Source of the DNA: an uncultured Gammaproteobacteria bacterium
GTDB taxonomy: Bacteria > Pseudomonadota > Gammaproteobacteria > Enterobacterales > Psychrobiaceae
NCBI GenBank assembly: GCA_937139475.1
Contig: CAKZQF010000031.1
Coordinates: 124,001-188,000, forward strand
Reading direction: 5' to 3'
Length of the DNA stretch: 64,000 bases
This document shows positions 57,921 through 64,000 of this stretch, in pieces. The notes beneath the pieces were generated by a model. That model did no database searches and was not told the origin of the DNA. It was given only the letters and a program-made list of their open reading frames with translations. Every line of letters begins with the position of its first letter. Positions within the stretch are counted from its first letter, which is position 1. The position numbers were made by a program, and so were the translations under genes.

Positions 57921-59273
57921 GTGGATATCTTATGGAACTTCATCTCCTTTATTGTCGCGCTTGGCCTTTTGGTTGCTATTCATGAATACGGCCACTTTTG
58001 GACTGCACGTCGCTGTGGTGTAACGGTGCAGCGCTTTTCTATTGGTTTTGGCAAAGTGATTTGGCGAAAGATAGGTAAGGATGGTACTGAATATGTCATC
58101 GCTGCAATTCCCTTAGGCGGCTATGTCAAAATGCTCGATGAACGAATTGATGAAGTGGCGCCAGAAGACCAAGACGGGGCATTTAACCGCAAGAGTGTAT
58201 GGGCGCGTATCGCTATTGTCGCGGCAGGCCCTTTGGCCAATTTCTTATTTGCAATTTTCGCGTTTTGGTTAATGTATCTCATTGGCGTCACAGGGATTAA
58301 GCCGATTGTAGGTGAAATAGCACCGACTTCGATTGCTGCCAAAGCCGGCATTGAAAGTGGCGATGAAATTGTATCGATTGATGGTCAAGTGACTCAGCAC
58401 TGGCAAGATGTCAATCTGGCGTTAGTTGGCGCTTATGGTCAAACGAGTAGCGAAGTTATGGTGAGAAGCACACCAACACAAACGCCGCTGCCAAAGCATC
58501 TTGATTTAAGTCAGTGGCAGTTTGAGCCTGAGAAACAAAGCCCTTTTCAATCTCTAGGACTACAACCTTATTTCCCTGAACCTCTGCTCATACTGTCAGC
58601 GGTAGCTGAAGATTCGCCTGCACACCTGGCTGGCTTACGTGTCGGTGACAAACTCATTAGTGTAGCTGGCGTAAAAGTAACCAAGTGGCAACAGTTTGTT
58701 AAAATAATTGAACAAAGCGGTGGAACTTCTGTTACGGTGGCCTATCAAAGAAATGACTCGGTGATAAATAGCCGTATAACACCGCAACGAAAAGTTAACG
58801 ACAACGGTATTTCTATTGGTTATGCCGGTGTTAGTCCAACGCCAGTGCCTTGGCCTGAAAGTAGTCAGGTGATGCTTGATTACACTATCGTTGGAGCACT
58901 TGGCAAAGGCGTAGATAAAACTTGGCAGTTGGTTACCTTGAGTTTTAATATGATTGGTAAATTAATCACTGGTGATTTGTCTGTCAAAAATTTAAGCGGT
59001 CCATTGTCGATAGCACAAGGCGCAGGTCAAAGTGCTAGTTATGGGATTGTCGCTTTTTTAGGTTTTCTGGCGCTAATTAGTGTTAATTTGGGAATAATTA
59101 ATTTATTACCACTGCCTGTGCTTGATGGTGGCCATCTGATGTATTACTTTATAGAACTTTTCACAGGCAAACCTGTCCCTGAAAAAGTGCAAGAAGTAGG
59201 CTTTCGTATTGGCGCTGCTCTGTTGTTTATGCTGATGAGCATAGCAATTTTTAATGATTTTTCTCGACTGTAA
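57921..59273 (+). CDS. rseP: RIP metalloprotease RseP (site-2 protease)
   Basis: A 450-residue inner-membrane zinc protease that cuts RseA to free sigma-E. HEYGH (21-25) lies in the first helix, two PDZ domains occupy about residues 115-285, and the third metal-ligand motif PVLDGGHL is near residue 400. It starts at GTG, 5 bases after dxr, with AAGGAG inside the end of dxr. Confidence 0.97.
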   Translation: MDILWNFISFIVALGLLVAIHEYGHFWTARRCGVTVQRFSIGFGKVIWRKIGKDGTEYVIAAIPLGGYVKMLDERIDEVAPEDQDGAFNRKSVWARIAIVAAGPLANFLFAIFAFWLMYLIGVTGIKPIVGEIAPTSIAAKAGIESGDEIVSIDGQVTQHWQDVNLALVGAYGQTSSEVMVRSTPTQTPLPKHLDLSQWQFEPEKQSPFQSLGLQPYFPEPLLILSAVAEDSPAHLAGLRVGDKLISVAGVKVTKWQQFVKIIEQSGGTSVTVAYQRNDSVINSRITPQRKVNDNGISIGYAGVSPTPVPWPESSQVMLDYTIVGALGKGVDKTWQLVTLSFNMIGKLITGDLSVKNLSGPLSIAQGAGQSASYGIVAFLGFLALISVNLGIINLLPLPVLDGGHLMYYFIELFTGKPVPEKVQEVGFRIGAALLFMLMSIAIFNDFSRL

Positions 59274-59308
59274 TCAGTCGAATAATAAGGATAATAAAAT
59301 AAAGCATT

Positions 59309-61786
59309 ATGAAGTTTTCCAAACTTTTGGCACCTATTGCCCTTTTAGGAACTAGTTTTAGTTCCATTGCAGCTCAGCCTTTTACGGTAACTGATATTCG
59401 TATCGATGGATTACAGCGGGTAGCGCTTGGCGCCGCACTATTGAATCTTCCGGTAAAAGTAGGGGATAGCGTTGATACGGTTACGGTACAGCGACTTATA
59501 AAAGCCCTTTATGCTTCCACTAACTTTGAAGATATTCAGGTGTCGCATGACGATGGCTTGTTAATTATTCGAGTAAAAGAGCGTGCAACCATATCAGCTG
59601 TAAGCTTTGAGGGAAATAAAGACCTAAAAGATGAACAGCTTAATGAAAGTTTAAGTGGTTCGGGCATTCGTGTTGGTGAGCCTCTTGACCGCACTATGCT
59701 AACTGAAATCGAAAAAGGCTTAGAAGATTTTTACTTTAGCGTAGGTAAGTATTCTGCCGATGTTGAAGCGAGCATTACACAGCTTGCGCGTAATCGTGTT
59801 GAGTTAAAGTTTACCTTTAAAGAAGGTGATGCGGCTGATATTGAGCAAATCAATTTAGTTGGCAACAAGATTTTTAATGACCAAGAGTTGAAAGATCAGC
59901 TAGAGCTTACTGATCATACAGCGTGGTGGAACTTTTTTGGTGAACGTCGTTACCAAAAGCAAAAGCTTCAAGGTGATATCGAAACACTGGAATCTTTCTA
60001 TAAAGACCGCGGTTATATCCAATTCAAAGTCGACAGTACTCAAGTGTCAATGACCCCAAACAAGAAAGGGCTATATATCACCCTTAATCTTAATGAAGGC
60101 GAGATATACAAGGTTAAAGACGTTAACCTTATCGGTAATATAGAAAAATATCGCGAGATACTTGAAAAGTTAGTGCCGATAAAAGGTGAAATGACCTATA
60201 GCGGCGCAGATGTTACCTACACGGAAGAAATGATTTCGCGCTATTTGGGCCGTTTCGGTTACGCTTTTCCAAAAGTGACGACCTTCCCAGACATTGATGA
60301 AGAAACTAAAGAGGTAACACTCAATTTCAATATTGAGCCTGGTCAACGTGTTTATGTAAACGAAATACGATTTAACGGTAACAGCACCACCGAAGATGAA
60401 GTATTACGTCGTGAAATGCGTCAGCTAGAAGGTTCATGGCTTAACAACCAGTTGGTTGAAAGCTCAAAAGCTTACTTGAACCGCCTTGGTTTCTTTGAAG
60501 ACGTTGAAACAGAAATTATTCCATTGGCAGGTTTTGAAGACCGCGTTGATGTAGAGGTTAATGTTAAAGAACAGCCATCAGGCTCGTTTAACGCCGGTGT
60601 TGGTTACGGTAGCTATGGTGGCCTTAATCTACAACTTGGTGTACAACAAGGTAATTTCTTGGGAACTGGTAATAGCGTTGGCCTGAGTCTAAATACCAAT
60701 GATTACTCAAAGAGTGTTAACCTATCATTCCGCGACCCATACTTTACCCATGACGGCATTAGTGCCGGGGCAAATTTGTATTGGTCAGAGTATGATGCGG
60801 GACGCGCCGACCTTGAGCAATATAATAACAAATCTTACGGTATAGGTTTTGATGTAGGCTTCCCGATCAATCCTGTCAGTCGTGTTTCTCTAGGCTTAGC
60901 TTATCGCCATAATGGTATCTCAAAGTTAAGTACATATGAGCAAGTTAAGCCGTTCTACAACGTATACGGCGGCGACAATAACGGTAATATCGAATTTAAC
61001 AACTTTGAAGTCTCTGCAGCGTGGATGCGTAATACGCTAAATCGTGCAACATTCCCGAGCTCAGGTTCATCAACAAACTTGAACGGTAAGATGACTGTGC
61101 CTGGCAGTGAAATCCAGTTCTTCAAACTATCATTTGAAAGTCGCCACTACTATCCATTAACACGTGATCACCGTTTCTCATTGATGGGTAAAGTACGCCT
61201 AGGTTACGGTAATGGCTATGGCGAACATGAAGGTAATGATCACCTTTATGCCTTTAATGAAAATTTCCGAGCAGCTGGCAGTGGTTCACTACGCGGCTTT
61301 AAGTCAAACACGATTGGACCTAAAGCGGTTTACTTGTTTGGTAGCGGCGAAAATGGCGGAAGCACACCAATTGATATTATCGATGGTAAAAACCCGCCTA
61401 TCTACGGCGATCCAAATCAAATTGGTATCAATAAGTACAGCTCAATTGGTGGTAATGCACTAGCGCTTGCTACAATGGAGCTATTCGTGCCGACACCGTT
61501 CCTAGATGAAGGCGCTTCCAGTTCAGTGAGAACGAGTGTCTTTGTTGAAGCCGGCAATGTTTGGGACACGGAATTTGATTTTAATAAATATAGCAATTTC
61601 CCTGCTTCAGAAATTGACAAAATATACGATTTCGCCGACCCTAGTTTATATCGCGCATCATACGGTCTGTCAGTACAATGGTTGTCGCCAATGGGACCAA
61701 TGGTCTTTAGTTTAGCGCGGCCGTTAAAAGAAGTTAAAGGTGACGAATTAGAGGTGTTCTCATTTAACATCGGTACAACTTTTTAA
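59309..61786 (+). CDS. bamA: Outer membrane protein assembly factor BamA
   Basis: An 825-residue Omp85 protein, the core of the BAM machine that inserts outer-membrane barrels. A signal peptide (1-22, cut before QPF) is followed by five POTRA domains (to about residue 425) and a 16-strand barrel. The LRGF motif of the L6 loop is near residue 659. It ends with VFSFNIGTTF, an aromatic-terminated last strand. Confidence 0.98.
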   Translation: MKFSKLLAPIALLGTSFSSIAAQPFTVTDIRIDGLQRVALGAALLNLPVKVGDSVDTVTVQRLIKALYASTNFEDIQVSHDDGLLIIRVKERATISAVSFEGNKDLKDEQLNESLSGSGIRVGEPLDRTMLTEIEKGLEDFYFSVGKYSADVEASITQLARNRVELKFTFKEGDAADIEQINLVGNKIFNDQELKDQLELTDHTAWWNFFGERRYQKQKLQGDIETLESFYKDRGYIQFKVDSTQVSMTPNKKGLYITLNLNEGEIYKVKDVNLIGNIEKYREILEKLVPIKGEMTYSGADVTYTEEMISRYLGRFGYAFPKVTTFPDIDEETKEVTLNFNIEPGQRVYVNEIRFNGNSTTEDEVLRREMRQLEGSWLNNQLVESSKAYLNRLGFFEDVETEIIPLAGFEDRVDVEVNVKEQPSGSFNAGVGYGSYGGLNLQLGVQQGNFLGTGNSVGLSLNTNDYSKSVNLSFRDPYFTHDGISAGANLYWSEYDAGRADLEQYNNKSYGIGFDVGFPINPVSRVSLGLAYRHNGISKLSTYEQVKPFYNVYGGDNNGNIEFNNFEVSAAWMRNTLNRATFPSSGSSTNLNGKMTVPGSEIQFFKLSFESRHYYPLTRDHRFSLMGKVRLGYGNGYGEHEGNDHLYAFNENFRAAGSGSLRGFKSNTIGPKAVYLFGSGENGGSTPIDIIDGKNPPIYGDPNQIGINKYSSIGGNALALATMELFVPTPFLDEGASSSVRTSVFVEAGNVWDTEFDFNKYSNFPASEIDKIYDFADPSLYRASYGLSVQWLSPMGPMVFSLARPLKEVKGDELEVFSFNIGTTF

Positions 61787-61870
61787 TATAATTAGTAAAA
61801 TAAAAATAGATAAATAATTTAGCCAACATTTACCTGACCTTCGGTGGTTGGCTTTAATAAGGAGAAAGTT

Positions 61871-62389
61871 TTGAAAAAATTAGTAACAGCGGTTTCTTTA
61901 AGCGCACTTATGGTTGGCGCAACGATGAGCAGTGCAGCAGTAGCATTTGAGCAGAAGATTGGCGTAATTGATATGGCGACAATTTTCAAAAACTTGCCAC
62001 AGCGTGAGCAGGTCGCTCAGCAATTACAAAGTGAGTTTAAAGAGCGTGTAGAGTCAATCCAAGCGATTGAGAAGCAAATGCAAGGCTTAGTTGATAAGCA
62101 AAAGCGTGATGGCGCGTTAATGAGCAATGAGGAAAAGACTCAAATGGCTCGTGAAATGGAATCATTGCAAAGTGATTATCAACTAAAGCGTAAAGCACTA
62201 GAAGAAGACAACCGTCGTCGTCAAGGTGAAGAGCGCAACAAGCTCTTAATGAAAGTACAACAGGCTGTTAATGCGATTGCTAAGAGCGAAAAGTATGACA
62301 TCATTATGCAATCAAATGCCGTTGCTTATATTAATAAAGAAAACGACATTTCTTCAAAAGTTGCAGCTAAAGTTGCAAAAACTAAGTAA
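61871..62389 (+). CDS. skp: Periplasmic chaperone Skp/OmpH
   Basis: A 172-residue periplasmic chaperone for unfolded outer-membrane proteins. I start at the TTG at 61871: AAGGAG lies 7 bases upstream, and the protein then begins with a standard signal peptide (LKKLVTAVSL..., cut near AVA-FE). An in-frame GTG at 61844 would place that RBS inside the gene. The mature protein is a short trimerisation core with two long coiled-coil helices rich in Gln, Glu, Lys and Arg (about 45-125). Confidence 0.93.
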   Translation: MKKLVTAVSLSALMVGATMSSAAVAFEQKIGVIDMATIFKNLPQREQVAQQLQSEFKERVESIQAIEKQMQGLVDKQKRDGALMSNEEKTQMAREMESLQSDYQLKRKALEEDNRRRQGEERNKLLMKVQQAVNAIAKSEKYDIIMQSNAVAYINKENDISSKVAAKVAKTK

Positions 62390-62395
62390 GACGCA

Positions 62396-63418
62396 ATGAA
62401 AACATATCGCCTTAGCGAGTTAGCTGCTGCGCTAGACGCAACTGTGGTTGGTGATGAGAGTGTTCTCATCACCAGCATAGCTACATTGAAATCTGCCCAA
62501 TCTGGGCAGATTTCGTTTTTATCAAACCCAAAATATCGCGCTCAATTAACGGATTCTAAGGCAAGTGCTTGTTTACTTAGAGAGCAAGATTTAGATGGAT
62601 ACGAAGGGAATGCTATTGTCGTAAAAGACCCATATATGGGTTATGCTAAATTGGCGCAGTTGCTAGATTCTACCCCGCTACCTTCAACTAATATTCACCC
62701 TACAGCAGTGATTGATGAGTCTGCCGTTATTGGTAAACATGCTTGCATCGGTGCAAATACGGTTATAGAAGCTGGGGCTGTGATTGGTGATAACTGTCAT
62801 CTAGGCGCTAATGGCTTTGTTGGTCAAAATACCGTAGTAGGTGCTGGCTGTAAAACCTGGGCGAATGTAAGTTTTTACCATGGCGTTACCATCGGCAGTG
62901 ATTGTTTATTTCACAGCGGCTGTGTTATTGGTAGCGATGGTTTTGGCTTCGCTCCAAATAAAGGCCAGTGGTTTAAAATTCCTCAGACCGGCGGTGTTAT
63001 CATAGGTAACAATGTCGAAGTCGGTGCAAATACAACGATTGACCGCGGTGCGCTAGATGCTACCCAGGTTGATGATGGGTGTATTTTAGATAATCAAGTT
63101 CATATTGGCCATAATGTACTATTGGGCAAACACTGTGCGGTTGCAGCAAATACCGTATTTGCAGGTAGCACTCAGGTGGGCGATAACTGCATTATCGGTG
63201 GTGCATGTGCAATAAGTGGCCATTTGACCATTGTAAATGGGGTCACCATTACAGGTATGACCATGGTTATTAAGGATATCGATAGTGCTGGTGTATACTC
63301 ATCAGGGATGCCATCACAAACAAACAAAGAATGGCGCAAGAATGGCGTTCGTTATCGCCAACTTGATGCGATGGCTAAACGACTTAAGCGCGTGGAAAAT
63401 CAGCTCAATGCTGAATAG
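62396..63418 (+). CDS. lpxD: UDP-3-O-acylglucosamine N-acyltransferase
   Basis: A 340-residue lipid A enzyme that adds the amide-linked acyl chain. An N-terminal uridine-binding domain (about 1-95, with [10 protein letters not shown]) precedes the left-handed beta-helix of hexapeptide repeats; the catalytic histidine is in the [14 protein letters not shown] region. A C-terminal helix closes the trimer. It begins 6 bases after skp. Confidence 0.97.
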   Translation: MKTYRLSELAAALDATVVGDESVLITSIATLKSAQSGQISFLSNPKYRAQLTDSKASACLLREQDLDGYEGNAIVVKDPYMGYAKLAQLLDSTPLPSTNIHPTAVIDESAVIGKHACIGANTVIEAGAVIGDNCHLGANGFVGQNTVVGAGCKTWANVSFYHGVTIGSDCLFHSGCVIGSDGFGFAPNKGQWFKIPQTGGVIIGNNVEVGANTTIDRGALDATQVDDGCILDNQVHIGHNVLLGKHCAVAANTVFAGSTQVGDNCIIGGACAISGHLTIVNGVTITGMTMVIKDIDSAGVYSSGMPSQTNKEWRKNGVRYRQLDAMAKRLKRVENQLNAE

Positions 63419-63453
63419 TCGCCTGGCGACCTTTAAAATTAGGAATTAATATT

Positions 63454-63900
63454 TTGTCTAACGAATTATCACCGATTGAAATCAACGAAATTATGCAGTT
63501 GCTTCCGCATCGATACCCATTCTTACTGATCGATAAAGTAATCGATTTTGAAGTAGGAAAGTCATTACATGCGGTAAAGAATGTGACGATTAACGAGCCA
63601 TTTTTTCAAGGCCACTTTCCAATCAAGCCAATAATGCCAGGTGTGTTAATTTTAGAAGCTATGGCTCAGGCCACTGGTGTACTTGGTTTTAAAACCATTG
63701 AAAAAACGGATGATACACTTTATTACTTCGCTGCAATTGATAATGCACGCTTTAAACAACCTGTTGTGCCAGGCGATGTCATAGATATCCACGTTGAATA
63801 TCTAAAAGAACGCCGCGGTATTGGCAAATTCTCTTGTCAAGCACTGGTCGATGGCAAGGTTGTATGTAGTGCTGATATTATGTGTGCACGTAAGGATTAG
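63454..63900 (+). CDS. fabZ: 3-hydroxyacyl-[ACP] dehydratase
   Basis: A 148-residue hot-dog-fold dehydratase for fatty-acid elongation. [11 protein letters not shown], then [20 protein letters not shown] with catalytic His54 and Glu68. It starts at TTG (AGGA upstream; no nearby ATG in frame). It lies between lpxD and lpxA as usual. Confidence 0.97.
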   Translation: MSNELSPIEINEIMQLLPHRYPFLLIDKVIDFEVGKSLHAVKNVTINEPFFQGHFPIKPIMPGVLILEAMAQATGVLGFKTIEKTDDTLYYFAAIDNARFKQPVVPGDVIDIHVEYLKERRGIGKFSCQALVDGKVVCSADIMCARKD

Positions 63901-63903
63901 ATT

Positions 63904-64000
63904 GTGATAGACCCTTTAGCTTTTGTACATCCACAAGCAAAACTTGGCCACAACGTTTCCATTGGTCCTTGGAGCTATATTGGTGAAGATGTTAGCTTAG
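63904..64000 (+). CDS. lpxA: UDP-N-acetylglucosamine acyltransferase (partial, cut by window end)
   Basis: Only the first 32 codons are inside the window. The sequence, starting at GTG 3 bases after fabZ, reads VIDPLAFVHPQAKLGHNVSI, then GPWSYIGEDVSL: the IDP...HP...LG...IGP pattern of the LpxA beta-helix. First committed step of lipid A synthesis. Confidence 0.92.
   Translation, partial: MIDPLAFVHPQAKLGHNVSIGPWSYIGEDVSL

Noticed and set aside
61844-61870. Upstream GTG start for skp
   Set aside because: It would place the AAGGAG RBS inside the gene and put unrelated residues ahead of a normal signal peptide that begins at the TTG at 61871.

Overview
The window reads as chromosomal DNA of a marine gammaproteobacterium of the order Alteromonadales, most likely Colwelliaceae (Thalassotalea/Colwellia-like). 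This is inferred from gene order and protein flavour (complete Na+-NQR operon with apbE and nqrM, a DUF3334 protein, TonB-dependent maltodextrin use with an attached flavin 'tryptophan halogenase', moderate AT-richness); no 16S gene is present, so the genus is a guess. The layout is almost entirely intact chromosomal genes; I see no insertion sequence, prophage, CRISPR array or restriction/defence island.

Region 1 (1-17.5 kb): an RhlE-type RNA helicase, then a maltodextrin/alpha-glucan utilisation locus. Plus strand: SLC45/MalT-like MFS permease, GH15 glucoamylase lipoprotein, GH13 alpha-amylase lipoprotein. Minus strand: aspartate/glutamate racemase family protein, LacI-family regulator, GluP/FucP-like glucose permease, cytoplasmic GH13 alpha-glucosidase. 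Divergent from the glucosidase: TonB-dependent receptor, followed by a tryptophan-halogenase-family flavoprotein. Three near-identical 14-bp palindromes with a TACGTA core sit upstream of the permease/amylase genes, the alpha-glucosidase and the receptor, which defines a candidate LacI regulon. The logic is: receptor brings oligosaccharide across the outer membrane, the two lipoprotein hydrolases cut it to glucose/maltose, two MFS permeases import these, and the cytoplasmic glucosidase finishes the job.

Region 2 (17.5-27.3 kb): housekeeping and hypothetical genes: alpha/beta hydrolase, panE-vanZ-like pair, a small SpoIIAA/STAS-like protein, yajQ, ampG-like permease, the minus-strand operon rlmG-yajG-ppi-hypothetical, and an unusual TonB-receptor-like barrel protein with a poorly recognisable plug.

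Region 3 (27.4-36.5 kb): nqrABCDEF-apbE-nqrM, the sodium-pumping NADH:quinone oxidoreductase with its flavin-attachment and iron-delivery maturation factors, ending at a symmetric bidirectional terminator shared with folD. Then a tRNA cluster Pro(TGG)-Arg(TCT)-His(GTG)-Pro(TGG) behind a strong stringent-type promoter, trailed by a decayed tRNA-Pro copy and an imperfect 72-bp direct repeat.

Region 4 (37-51.5 kb): GGDEF protein plus DUF3334/CheX-like protein, tig-clpP-clpX, a small membrane protein, an NhaC-type Na+/H+ antiporter, a membrane GAF-GGDEF diguanylate cyclase, a small zinc-ribbon protein, and dapD-glnD-map.

Region 5 (51.5-64 kb): the classic rpsB-tsf-pyrH-frr-uppS-cdsA-dxr-rseP-bamA-skp-lpxD-fabZ-lpxA run for translation factors, isoprenoid and phospholipid precursors, outer-membrane assembly and lipid A. 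Many genes in its second half use GTG or TTG starts. The window ends inside lpxA.
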